DNA of 64,000 nucleotides, taken from assembly GCA_015227615.1 (NCBI GenBank), contig JAALGZ010000038.1, positions 1-64,000 of the forward strand, read 5' to 3'. A program made the translations under genes and the position numbers. Below, piece after piece: positions 19,411 to 30,674 of this stretch. Every line of letters starts with the position of its first letter. Within the stretch, counting starts at the first letter, position 1. Below the pieces are notes generated by a model, which ran no database searches, was not told the origin of the DNA, and saw only the letters and a list, made by a program, of their open reading frames with translations. Origin of the DNA: Labyrinthula sp. Ha. Taxonomy: Eukaryota > Sar > Bigyra > Labyrinthulida > Labyrinthulaceae.

Positions 19411-21083
19411 TAAAAGAGGTGTACCTCTTTTCCATTCGTCGACATACCACAACCAAAGGCAACCCCACTTGATCGAGGATCGACTTCGAATCCCAATTGA
19501 ACCCAGTCTTTTCGCAAGTTGCAGCACCTTGCAAAAAGCTCAACCTTAAGGGTGTTCCTTCCAAATACTGACTCAAAATATTCATAAGCCCTCAAAGGCT
19601 TCACACCATTTTCTAACCGATCAGCCCACAATAACTCTGTTTCTCTCAGCTTATGAGTCTCATCAAGAACCTTCTCTTTCTTAGTTCTAGACACAAACAC
19701 TAGCAGCATTTCTGCCGAGTGTTGAAAGTAATAACCCAAAGATGTACGCAAGACCCCCGACTTGGTACATTTAATCCAGTCAACTATGTTAACTAAGTCA
19801 TACTGGTGTTTGTCAAAATGTTGTAAGGTTCTGCCTAGATTCCTTTCGATAACCCAGATAGCAATGAATGCCGGCTTCATGTTCTCAAAAGGTATATCGA
19901 GGACCTCAGAATCTTTGCATTTAGGATATCGAGTTCGGATCCCTCTCACAGGATTAAAGGTGCCAGTAGCCCATGGCGGATCGACGAGGAGAAGATCAAC
20001 CTCATCACCTGGCCATAGCGCAACTGTATTCCCTTCATAAACGTCAGCAAAATACCAAGTTCTCTCTCTTGGAAACATGCAAACCTTTACCGAAAAAGGC
20101 CACAACTCGCTCGACAAGTCAAATATATTGCCATACAGTTTAGTTAAAGTGAAGTTACCTATGTTGTCTACTTGCATAAATATTCTTAAGTCGGAGCTCG
20201 TCTCTATATTCTCACTACTTATTTGAACATTTTCTACAGTTTCCACCAAAGTTACAGTTCTACGGTCATCCAAAATATATCCTTCAGGGTTACCCACAAA
20301 CGATATCCCCTCGAACACATATTTCGAGATCTCTAGCCATAAACCTTTTACTTCAGTCAACTCCTGCAAGCAATCTCTCACCTTAGAAACATCCTGCCTC
20401 GCCTTTGATTGCATCCTCTCTACTTGCCGGCGGAATGCTTTCCCTGCACCTTCTGGTATCACGAAGCTCATCAATGATTTCGCCGTCTCAAAAGAATCAT
20501 ACTTCCACGAACACAGAATATTCTCCACTGGAAAATTATATTCCTGCTTTCGATCTTCCGAGGCTATATCAATTTTTCTACCATTAAATCCAGCCAAGCT
20601 CATGATTCCCATAGTTCTCTGAATATATGAGTACATCATTGCCTTCGATTTATGTGGCATGAACTTCGTAAACGACTCAAAGTCGCCCATACCGAAGCAT
20701 TTTACGAGACATCTCATAACAAATTTGTCCAACTCAGACCAATTCTTTACGTAGAAAGGAACAGCCTCTCGTTCCTCCCACCAGTTACCTTCAACTAGGA
20801 GATGCGATCTCAGATTGGGCCTCATTTTACCCACCCATCTAACATTGATATCGCCTAGGATATGTCTCTCGATCCAGGCCATAGCCCTCTTCGAGTTTCT
20901 TTTATCCCTTACAGGCTTCCTCTGATTCTCTAAGTATTTTATGACAAGTGATTTGACATCTCTATACATAGATCTGAGAGGTTCCCAAGTATCATCTCGA
21001 GATTCGAACCCTTTCCAATGGACATGTAACCACCATTCTCCATTAGAGTATCGCAATCCATGGAATCTCCCCACTTCAAGCTC
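19410..21083 (-). CDS. Pol C-terminal module of element 2: chromodomain, Myb-like region, MT-A70 methyltransferase
   Basis: The same module as in element 1, strongly diverged. The chromodomain is at about 20925-21083 (W-L-H-V-H-W-K-G-F...D-D-T-W-E-P). A possible Myb/SANT-like region lies at 20559-20741 (NWSELDKFVMRCL...GMGDFESFTKFMPHKS). The MT-A70 domain covers about 19452-20054: DPPW at 19971-19982, then a GIRTRYPKCKDSEV block, IAIWVI, DWIKCTKSGVLRTSLGYYF, and E-L-F-A-R-x-x-N-x-x-x-D-W. Both copies also share an NIFDL motif just ahead of the methyltransferase. The likely reaction is SAM-dependent N6-adenine methylation; whether the target is element RNA, its cDNA or host chromatin cannot be told. 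Co-linear with Pol, therefore part of the element. Confidence 0.85.
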   Translation of the reverse strand, partial: ELEVGRFHGLRYSNGEWWLHVHWKGFESRDDTWEPLRSMYRDVKSLVIKYLENQRKPVRDKRNSKRAMAWIERHILGDINVRWVGKMRPNLRSHLLVEGNWWEEREAVPFYVKNWSELDKFVMRCLVKCFGMGDFESFTKFMPHKSKAMMYSYIQRTMGIMSLAGFNGRKIDIASEDRKQEYNFPVENILCSWKYDSFETAKSLMSFVIPEGAGKAFRRQVERMQSKARQDVSKVRDCLQELTEVKGLWLEISKYVFEGISFVGNPEGYILDDRRTVTLVETVENVQISSENIETSSDLRIFMQVDNIGNFTLTKLYGNIFDLSSELWPFSVKVCMFPRERTWYFADVYEGNTVALWPGDEVDLLLVDPPWATGTFNPVRGIRTRYPKCKDSEVLDIPFENMKPAFIAIWVIERNLGRTLQHFDKHQYDLVNIVDWIKCTKSGVLRTSLGYYFQHSAEMLLVFVSRTKKEKVLDETHKLRETELLWADRLENGVKPLRAYEYFESVFGRNTLKVELFARCCNLRKDWVQLGFEVDPRSSGVAFGCGMSTNGKEVHLF

Positions 21084-21099
21084 ACCCCAATTATTGATA

Positions 21100-24000
21100 A
21101 AGATTTTTCTCAATGCGTCATCCGGCACGTACCCTGAGGGCTCGTAAAAATACAACCTTGAAGCATGAACCGTTAAGGTCATACCGTTCAAGAGTCGCAC
21201 CCGGTACACATTATTGCTAAGTACCTCCTGTATCAATACAGGGCCAGACCACTCAAGCTTAATCTTGTTAGTCTCTCTCGGCGTCTTAGCAGTGCTAATG
21301 AGACATCATTCACCTACCTGGTATTTGAGCAAAGCCTTATCAAAACGCTTCCTCCTTTTATTCCAGTAGGCATTTCTTTTAGACTTCATCAGAGACACAT
21401 AGTCAGCAACCCGATCCTGATACTCATCAAGTTGATCTCGAAAATTCTTCGACAACTTAAACAAGGTATCCCCATCCGTATCTATTACCTTCACTTCCCC
21501 ACCTACCTTTCTCGAGATCAACCTCGGAAAAGCAGCAGCTTCAATATAATCCTTCTCAGGATTTATGAACAGGAAAAGTTGGTTTGCACAAGGCGCCTTA
21601 CTCCCCTGGAAGCTTCCTAGACATGATGGGTAGATCGTTCATTGCCGCCTGTATAGTGCCCAGTACTAAAGGCCATTCATCCCATTGATATCTTCTCTCC
21701 GATACAAGGGCCTTCAAAAAGTCAAGTACTTTTTTGTGTACCACCTCAATTTCACCGTTCGTCCAACTCTCGTAACTCACCGCGAAGTTGTGGGTGAAGC
21801 CAAGAGCTTTTCTCAATTTTTCCAACACTTGGTTAGCGAAGTGAGATCCTCGATCTGTCACAAGGGTGAAGTTCGATTCTAACTTCCAATTACTGTTGAA
21901 ATCTTCTAAGGCAGATACCACTGTCTCGGCGTCAGCCTTAGGTGCGTATTTTAAATAGGTGAACCTCGAGAAAGCATCTGTCAATACGAGTATGTATCCC
22001 TTCGGATTAACATACAAGTAGTCGGACACTAGCACTTCTCTTGGTGCCCTAGCCTCAGTGACTATGCTTAATGCAGTCTTCAATAACGAAGGTCCCTTTC
22101 GACAGTGAGCGCAATTTACTTTAAGATCCTGAAAGATGCTCTGTAAAGTTGCCCCTTCACCATATGTCTTAGGGATGATCCATGCATATTTTGAAGCTTC
22201 CGCTACACAGGCACTCACCGGTCCATGGTGACCCGCAAGGTGAATGTGAACCATCTGTCTCTCGAAAAGGGTTTCAGGTATCACAACCTTGTCGCCGGCT
22301 CTTGCCAGCTTGATGCCATTGCCAAGTCCTTCAGCTTCCTGACCATCAAGCAGTTCGGCCTCAGAGATGCGCTTCCACGAACCTTCATAATATGGGTTGA
22401 ACGCTGAGACTCGATCCTTATCGAAGGCTCTCATCTGTTCATACGTTCTTTTCTCCCTTTGCTTATTCGGGTTCAGTCTGACAGCGTTCACCGTGACCCT
22501 GAGTATTTCGTCATCTTCGGTTGCAGTACCAAGATCTTCGATCGTTGGACCCGAAGACTCCTCGTACTCGGCTTGTTCTGTTACCCAATCAAGGATATCA
22601 TCGAAGGTCACTGCTGACTCATCGACATCCTTGAGAAGAAACTCCTCTCGAACCTTTTCTCTAGGCTTCCTTGCGAATGCCAGGCCCCCATCTTGACGAG
22701 TTTCATACTTGACGTCATCGTCGAGATACCAAGTATCGAAGCTATTCTGGTCAAGCATCGACCTAACCTTGATATCCTCGGGTACTCCAGGGACCATCTC
22801 CCTTAGCTGTTCAAGCTCTTGGTCGGTCGGTGATACGAACATCCTTCTGTAGAAGTTACGTTCCCCTGTGTTCAAGGATTCCGGAGGTGGATCCCTAACC
22901 AAAGCCCTAGCGGCTCTAATCTCTCGGTCTTTCCCTTCGACCCGGGATGCCCACCTTGACAGCATATCGGCGAAGATGTTACTTTCACCATCTACGTGGT
23001 AAAGTTCAACCTGAGCCTGCTGCAAAGTCAGCACCCACCTTTGTAGCCTATTAAGGTGTCTATGGTTAATCCTGGATCCACCCTTAATTATGGCTCTGAG
23101 GTTCATATGATCCGTGTACACCTGTATTGGCGTTGGATGATATAGTAATAAATACGAAAGACGACTGAACGTCTTCACAATCGGGTACAGTTCTTTATGA
23201 ACGATACCCCACCTCTGTTGATCCTCGCCAAACTTGCCAGAGAAAAACATCATAGGAAACACTGTCTTCTTCAACAATGACTTACTCCTCTCAGATGACC
23301 CAGCTTGAAATACTATAGCGCTATGGTATTCCTTGCTGGCATCTGTCACCAGTAACAAATCCTGGTTACGATCATAAGTCTGCAGCTTCTGTTTCGCCGC
23401 TAAAGACAAGATCCTTTTGAACTCCTTGAAGTCGTCAGACAATTCGTCCGACCACTCGACACGTTCGTTCTTGCGTTTCAGGTCAGACTTTTCCCCCTTT
23501 CATTTGTGGGTACTTAGCCATAACCTTACCCCTAAGCTCCCCGAGCTTCGGTATGGCCAGTGATAGCCATTGCGCAAGGTGAAGTATCGCCGCGAGTTGA
23601 TATACAAACTCCGGCCTCGGAACTTCGAGTATTTTCTCATAATACTCCTTGTTAAAGTTCCATTTTCCCCCTTCTACCTCTCTTCCGCAATAACTAATCC
23701 TAGTCGAGAATATGGTAGATTTCTGAGGGCTGATCCTTACCTTAACCTTCCTAAGGTTTTCAAAGAATCTCTTCAATACTTTAATAAAATTATCAAAGTT
23801 GTCTGCGTAGATCAGACTGTCATCAATCCATTGGATGATGCCATGACCATGCCTACCCTCGACTTCTCTGCCCACCACATGCTTCACCATCTGCTGGTGG
23901 AAGAACACGGGGGTCGAGTGGTATCCCATGGGTGCGAAGTTCAACTGGTAGGTCCCATGTTCGGACACTATATTGAAATACTTCTTCGCTTCTTCGGTAG

Positions 24001-25660
24001 TGCCGAGTTGGTCAAACCCAGACACCACATCGAACGAAGCATAAAACTTGCTCTGAGCGAGATTTTCGAAACTCTTTTCCAAAAAGGGTAGCTGATTAAC
24101 ATCGCGACGCAAAATTTTATTCACGTCGACTAAATCAACTACCATCCTAAGTTTGTTTCCTTTCTTAGGAACGGCAAAGACCACGGAACCAAATTCCGCA
24201 GCCGGCACTAGTTTCAAGAGCTTCCTTTTCTCCATACTCATAATTTTTTCCTTTATGAATCTGCTCTTTTCAGCAGATGTCGGCCTAGCTCTGGGGTACT
24301 TGAACTCGTAATTCTCCAACGGGAACACGGGCATAGGCTCCAGCTTACTTATGCGGGTCTGCGAATAGTCCGTTGCGAACACATCCCAGTACTCCAAGCA
24401 TAAAGCTTTTAACTTCTTCCTCATCTCCATCGAGGCATCCGTTGCCTTAGAGATCATAGATGATATAGCCTCCCTTATCTCTATCTCCTCAGAGACTGGG
24501 TCAACTTCTTCATCCACGTCAGGTAATAATATATCACCCAAGTCATCATCGGCGATGTCTTCTACATGCCTTTTCAGTCGGATGACCTCTCCAAAGTCGA
24601 TACCGGAGGTATCACCAGTGTTTATTCTCTCAACTAAGTCAACACTAGTCTCGGTGTTGCGTACCCACAACATCCCGGGGACTTCCACCTTCGTCAGCCC
24701 CACTCTCTGGGGTTCCACTGCCTGCCTGACCTCAGCAAGGTAGTGTGCGAAGGAGTCCCCTACCACCACATGTTCGTGGTAGGACGATAGCCACCTGCTA
24801 TCACCCGCTAAGGCGTCCCTTTGCAGGTTGTTGATAAGACTATGTTGTTCGTCAGTGATCAGCTGACCCACCACAACCATGGTCTTTTGCTCTCCACGAA
24901 AAAGTTGTCCATCCTCTCGAACCTTGATCTTGGGAAATACGTTGACACTTCCGCCCTGTAGAAGCGAAAGCATCTGTATCACCCGATCAAGTTCCTCAGG
25001 TAGACCACCTTTCACAAGCAGAACATTTTTCTGCTTTTGTCTAACGACCTTACTCTGGTCAATATTCTTAGCAAAAATGTAATATCTACGGATCTTTAAG
25101 GACGATCCACCCCTGCCCCAACGTAAAACGCGGATGTACTCCAATAACTCGTATTGGTGAAAACTCATATATTGAAATACACTGTTAACTTTAATTACAT
25201 CCACAATTAACATAACTATGTTGGGCCAAACCGAAGACCCTAGTTTTCTACTTAACCAATTTATATTATTTATATATTTATAACATAGAAAACTAGATCC
25301 CGAATTTACTTGGCCCACCAGGTGGATAACCTGGCTGCCGCTTTCCTACCCGAGCTCCATATTTTGCTCGGGTAACAAGTGCATCATTCTTAGTGCGGGC
25401 TTTCCGATTAGGAAATAATCCCAATCCCCGGCCACTAATAGCACACGTTGCCCATGCACCTTCCGCCTCAGTTTACCATTTTTAAAGACGTTGAGGTCGA
25501 TACGTCCAACCTTGACAACAGGACTGATCGTCCCGTTGGCAGAGGTCACCTGTCCCTCGGCGTCCTTCACATCTTTGCAAAACCTCACGTGTTTGCCATA
25601 AGATGCTACTACGGCATCCGCCCCTGAGTCCATCATCGCGTCTTTGATTTCCTTGAACTC
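21100..25660 (-). mobile_element. Protease-RT-RNase H-integrase region of element 2
   Basis: Fossil pol region. Protease motif M-D-S-G-A-D (about 25612-25640). RT with LVDVNKILRRDVNQLPF, FASFDVVSGFDQL-like lead-in and polymerase box IQWIDDSLIYAD (about 23812-23850), again W-x-D-D. RNase H shows LLLVTDASKEYHSAIVF, HKELYPIVKTF and YTDHMNLRAI. Integrase shows CAHC, VSDYLYVNPKGYI, TDRGSHFANQ and SWTNGEIE, followed by a long linker into the C-terminal module. Several breaks interrupt it. Confidence 0.9.
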
Positions 25661-28189
25661 ATGGTTGAACACCTGCATGCCTTCACAGGGTCTAGGACTC
25701 ACCAACTTAGCAATGAAAGTCCTAACCATAGGCGGTTTCTTGGTGGCGATGTATTGCACCTCACTCGAGTCGTCACTGAGGACTTCCCGTTTCGCCCTGG
25801 GTTTCTGGTTTAGCAAACTTGCTCTCTTGCGAGGTACATTAACCAACCTAGGACAGTTCCGGGAATAATGGCCATACTCTTTACAGCGATAGCACTGGAT
25901 CGTTGCCATATAGTTAGTATTCCCCTGTCCCTGCATTAGCTGCGCCTGCCTTTGCATAGCAAGTGCTTTCCTTTTCTTGCGCCTTTGCGATTTAGTTTCA
26001 GGGGGTCCGCTCCCCACAGCTAACGCGTTCGCACTTGTCGGCAAATAATCAGGCCCATATTGTGCCTTCTCGCCCCTATCGATAGCCGCTTGTCGCTGAG
26101 CTTCAAGGGATTTTTGGAGAGCATGTAACGTAGACAGAGGATTAACATTAGCCGAAATCTTGTTAGCTATGATTTCCCTAGTCATCTGCATCTCCTTAGG
26201 GCATTTCTTAACGATCATCTCGAAAAGGTTAGCCTTTTCGTGGTTATCAATACGCATAACGTATTGTTCTTTGATGACCTTCCGAATGCTCTGGAAAAAC
26301 TTTGTGAAGTTCTGTAGCGAAGTGCCACTGTTAGGCCACTTCAACTACTCCAAAGCACTCATTGGTATATCCGTAGTTTCAGCAAGTAGCCTATCTCTAC
26401 GCTCCCTCAATACCATTAGGATTTGAGTAAACTCCCCCGTTGGACACAAGTCGTCCAGAAGGTTCCTGTCCACATATAGTTCAGGCTTAAACATGGGGTC
26501 CATCTTTTCAGCCGCTTCTGAAACATGAAGAAACTGGTTGATGGTCTCTATAGACATTGTCTCAGCCGTCAACAGTTGAGGTTTAGGATACCTTGGCCTA
26601 CTATTAGACATGTTGCCGGGGGGACTCGAGGACAGTTTCATAACTAACGCCCTTAGAGTCTTATTCTCAGCGAACAACACGTCCGATGTCCTAGCCAAAT
26701 CCTAAAGCTTTTCACTCAACTTATACATCGAGTTACTCATTATCGCCATGAACTCCGCACTATCCTGTGAATTAACATAATTCATTTTGATAATAGGATA
26801 GGCTCTATCCATTGCGTCACTCATGACCGGCCAATTGTCGAAGATGGACATATCCATTCCATCAAGTATACCTCGATGTTGTGGGTCATCTGTAGACAAG
26901 CAGACCTTAGGAACCGGATCCAATGTATAAGGTTCCCTTCCACCTGTTTTCTGCTTCAAGAGAGCATGTCTAGCCAGCCTTTCATTCCGAGAAGCTCTAG
27001 CATTTATGGCGACTTCGGCGGCGTATTCTATCGCTTGCTGCTCAGGATTGAGCGACAACCAATTTTCCGTCATACCCTCGAAGTGCCTTCTCTCACGAAT
27101 ACTGAGAGGCTGTCTTTCCATGCTTCTATGGTTCGTACTGATATTCGCACGGTCAATTGCGTTGACAACGGCGTCATACCATCTATCAGAACCATTATCC
27201 CTGGCCAGGGTGGTCAGGTTCATTGAGGTTCGTGCGCTTCGACGTGATGCGCCTCTACCTGTACGTATTCCTTCATTCACCTCCGGAATACGATTCCCAT
27301 CCCTGTCAGAACCGATAGAACCTTCAACCTCCGGGTCATCGAAATCTCCGATCTCTAAAGATCTAACAGATTCAGTCTCCATTGGTTGATATGCTTCAGC
27401 ATCCCTATCTCCATACCCAACGTTCGTCTCGACCTGAGTTTCCGCCACAAGGGCTTGCGTGTCCGGAGGATTCATCAATTGAGCAGAAGGTGCATTCATA
27501 GAATACGGAGGGGTAGAAGTAACAGATACCGGCACTTGGGAGGATCCCAGAGGTACTCCAGCATCACGTCCCCTTGCTGCAGTAGCCCCAGAGACATTAC
27601 TCTGAGTTGAAGCTCCAACCCGCTCAACAGGTCTAGAACTTCTGCCACCAGTTGTAGGAACAGTACTTGCCGCAGGGCGGGCAGGAATGGCCGCTGACGT
27701 AGCATCGCTGCTCGTCACCCCAGACACAACATGAGGAGTCACAGTGGTATTGCCCCCAGCTCTAGCTTGTGAGCCAGAAGGCAGCGGAGTTATCTGTACT
27801 TCTTGTACTGCTGATCCAGTATTATCAGCCGCTGGAACGGTTTCTATATTTGTTTCAGCTGATTCCGCAGCTCTTACTCCTACAGGAGCGCTATGTGCTG
27901 ACGCAGATGTCGCTTGAGTAGCTTGATGAATACTCACTGGGACCGAACCAGCTCCTTGAGATGCGGCACTGGGTTCAGCTCCGGCAGTTATCCGAGATTG
28001 CGTTTGCGCTCCCGTTACCGGATCTACGATCGTGACCTCACGGTCCGATACACCCGAGGTAACCTGTTATTGAGAACCGGAAACGTTACCTCCAACGACC
28101 TCCCTTGCGGGAGTCTGCGCGGCGGCAGCTTGCCTCGCTGATCTGCGAGGTGGTTTCGCTGCGCCCTTATCACTTTTCTTCCCCGCCAT
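25660..28189 (-). mobile_element. Gag region of element 2 with CCHC zinc knuckle
   Basis: Starts MAGKKSDKGAAKPPRR just after the 5' LTR and palindrome. The N-terminal third is low complexity, rich in Ala, Pro, Ser, Thr and Val. The middle contains charged helical stretches consistent with a capsid. A CCHC knuckle C-x2-C-x4-H-x4-C (CYRCKEYGHYSRNC) lies at 25853-25894, preceded by a basic RRKKRK run, as expected of a nucleocapsid that binds RNA. AQYGP, shared with element 1, occurs ahead of it. The region is broken. Confidence 0.85.
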
Positions 28190-28195
28190 CTGAGG

Positions 28196-28211
28196 AATTG
28201 TTATAACAATT
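28196..28211. repeat. 16-bp perfect palindrome at the primer-site position of element 2
   Basis: AATTGTTATAACAATT directly abuts the 5' LTR start. As in element 1, it replaces the expected TGG-type tRNA primer site. Confidence 0.8.
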
Positions 28212-28701
28212 TGTACACTCGGAAAACCCTCGAGCGTTCAGACGTATGAGAACGTGCTACCACAGTAGAACGACTACGTTCTATGTCTCTTCGTATCCGA
28301 AGTAACTATTGGATACAACTAGATCGCTCTTATTGCTAAGGGATCTATCCACAGACTTTGTAAGGGCTCTCTTCAAGCCACAAACTCCGATACTATGCTA
28401 AGTATCAATGCAATAAACTCACAAGGCGTTGTTAACACTCAGGGGTTTTTGCACTTATCGAAAACTGTGTCTTAGACGAGAATCTATGAAGTTTTCAAAA
28501 TGTTGTTATTATCTATTAACTCTACTCTAGATCGCCCAAAATGCATATGTGATATTTATTCTACTTACAATTATTCTATAGGTCTTCAATTAACTTACAC
28601 AAGTAACCATACTGCTGACAATAATTCAAATACTATATATGTTATACGAAGTTAGTTAAATAACCCAAGTTATCTGAAACGTTACTAATCAAACATACAC
28701 A
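28212..28701 (-). repeat. 5' LTR of element 2
   Basis: 490 bp, TGTAC...ACACA. The hairpin at 28265-28284 matches that of the other LTR except for one stem mismatch. Confidence 0.93.
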
Positions 28702-29463
28702 TAAGCCAGAATTTACCTGAAATCTTTATGGAGTAAATAAACAACAAAAATAAAAGTATTTATTGTTTTATTATCGTTTGAGTAATAAATTAATTAGTTT
28801 TGCACAAATAAACTTGTATTTTCTTTCTTCGTATGAAATAGATGGTTTCTTGCCTTCACGTTTACAGACAGTAGTTTTCTATATACAAGTGAACAATTTG
28901 AAATTTAGTTTTCTTTATACGATAGAGAGTAGAAGTCGAATATTTAAATAATACTTTTAAGCTTAAAGAGATTTTTGTTGGAAAGCTCTTTACAACTGAG
29001 TCAAAAGTACATCTCTATCATAAATTTTCCAGCGTGAAAATTGACTGAGAAGATATTTTTGGAAGAAACATATAAGGTATCTCTTGGAAAAAAATGCAGT
29101 TATTTTGTTTCTTACTATAGAAAAATAGGTTTTAAAACTGTTTTTTAGGGTATTTTACTTGAGAAAGAATTGGAACAGATTGGAGAAATTAGTATTCAAT
29201 GCCTGGTCTAGAACTTTCTTTAGAAATAAGTCGAACTTCTCTTGATAGCTACGAAATAACAGTTATTTCTCCAAATATAGATTTTGGTTTGGAAGATACT
29301 TTATAATAGCGCTAAGAAAAAGAAACTGAAGTCAAATTTTCAAAATTTATTTATTTGAGTTCTTTCTCGCCATAAACTTATCTGGGAAGAACAAACTATA
29401 TTATACAAAAACTTCACAGAACAAATTAAATATTATTGATATAATACATATAAAAAAAAATTT
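28702..29463. other. Intergenic, nothing recognised
   Basis: Very AT-rich flank between element 2 and the first EGF-7TM gene. No target-site duplication of element 2 and no coding signal seen. The last 100 bases should contain the 3' end of the EGF-7TM A transcript. Confidence 0.5.
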
Positions 29464-30660
29464 TTAAATTGATATTCCTCTTTTTTTATTCATTTTGCAG
29501 AGATTCTCTTTTTCCCCACGAGTTGGTAATGATTCTGTTAGACGTGCTACTAATTCGACTTTATCTGCTTGCATTCTTACATTTAAACTTGTCAACCTAT
29601 TCTGGGTTGTACTTTTAAATCCATTTCGAAATTCAAAGCTTGATTTAACAAATAGACTAGAAGCAGTGGAAAAAAAGTTTGAATTACCCCTAGAATCAGC
29701 TGCAAGGATACAAACAATACTCCAAACAATAAACAATATAGGAACTTGATATCCTAGAGTATACAAAAGAAACGGGAAAATGGAAGGTAAAACTGTAAAT
29801 ATAAAACACAATAATCCATACAAATAAGATAGTTTTTGTAAAATACTTAATACAGCAAGGTTTCTATGGGCAAAATTAACACGTTTTTCTGATGCATATT
29901 GTTTTTGAGAACTCTCTGCTAAGGATAAAAAAGAACGTAGATCGCGAGTTATAGTACCGTATAAAATATGCACCATAAAAAGAGTATATTGGTTTCGGAA
30001 TAAGGTCAGAAACAGAAATACTCTAAGAACATTATATCCAACACCTCGTGCCAAGAAAATAGTTGTCCAAAGAACTTGATATATAATAAAATCACTTAAA
30101 AGAACATAGTTTGAAGCTGTTGAGAAAACTCGCACTTTTTTGGTTAACTTTAGATTTCCTAATTGTGTTCTTTTTAGAATGTAAAAAATATATCGCTGAA
30201 AGGAAATGGTTACTGCAGCTATATTAAGAAGTTCCGTATTTCGAAATAATGCTGTAAATAAAGGATCTTGTCCTAAATTAACTCCATCGAAATCTGACAG
30301 TTTGTATGCACAGAGAAAGATAATCAAAACAAAACCAAGCAATAGTGGAAATAACCTGATAAGTTGCTTCTTTTTAGTTATCCTTGAAGATTGATGAACA
30401 AATGCCATAATAGTTGCAACAAGAGCTAGAATATAAACCGTAATCAAAGCTGACTTATTCTGTGTGCAAAGCCCAACCTGATTTACGTCAATGTCTTCTC
30501 CATCCAAAAAATACAGAGACATTTCCTTAGACTGTGACCATCCACGATCACATACACATCTCTCTTGAAAGGTAGAATTATCTGGGGAATCCACAACAAC
30601 ACATGTTCCGTAAACACTACATTCTCCTGCAGGAAACAGTTCAAAGCAATTTGTCCTCAT
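29464..30660 (-). CDS. EGF-7TM family membrane protein, paralogue A
   Basis: 398 residues. The N-terminus holds six cysteines (5, 14, 20, 35, 37, 65) in an EGF-like pattern with GTC and CVCDRGWSQ. Seven hydrophobic segments follow, the first at about 71-91. The third contains ISFQRYIFYI, followed by a basic loop KRTQLGN. With the EGF domain outside, this loop is cytoplasmic. The tail is about 65 residues, Ser/Arg-rich, and ends ISI. No signal peptide precedes the EGF domain in this frame; all six paralogues start at the same Met, which supports this start. The first 115 bp of the coding region are identical to those of paralogue B. No close known family comes to mind; a receptor or adhesion role is inferred from the layout only. 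Confidence 0.8.
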   Translation of the reverse strand: MRTNCFELFPAGECSVYGTCVVVDSPDNSTFQERCVCDRGWSQSKEMSLYFLDGEDIDVNQVGLCTQNKSALITVYILALVATIMAFVHQSSRITKKKQLIRLFPLLLGFVLIIFLCAYKLSDFDGVNLGQDPLFTALFRNTELLNIAAVTISFQRYIFYILKRTQLGNLKLTKKVRVFSTASNYVLLSDFIIYQVLWTTIFLARGVGYNVLRVFLFLTLFRNQYTLFMVHILYGTITRDLRSFLSLAESSQKQYASEKRVNFAHRNLAVLSILQKLSYLYGLLCFIFTVLPSIFPFLLYTLGYQVPILFIVWSIVCILAADSRGNSNFFSTASSLFVKSSFEFRNGFKSTTQNRLTSLNVRMQADKVELVARLTESLPTRGEKENLCKMNKKRGISI

Positions 30661-30674
30661 ACCGTCTGACTCTG

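Larger units (their letters stand above)
18906..28701 (-). mobile_element. LTR retroelement 2: Ty3-like, chromodomain plus MT-A70 methyltransferase (fossil)
   Basis: A 9796-bp element on the minus strand with 490-bp LTRs (TGTAC...ACACA). By eye about 16 of 490 LTR positions differ (about 97% identity), so it is older than element 1. In sense order: long Ala/Pro/Ser-rich gag N-terminus, capsid-like part, CCHC zinc knuckle, protease (DSGA), RT, RNase H, integrase, chromodomain, possible Myb-like fold, MT-A70 methyltransferase, polypurine tract. It is broken by roughly five or six frame breaks. No target-site duplication is visible (ATTTT on the left, TAAGC on the right). Its coding part looks visibly richer in G+C than the host DNA and element 1. 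Confidence 0.93.

Noticed and set aside
26876-27610. Long plus-strand frames in element 2
   Set aside because: Antisense shadows of the GC-richer gag region, with Arg/Ser-biased composition.
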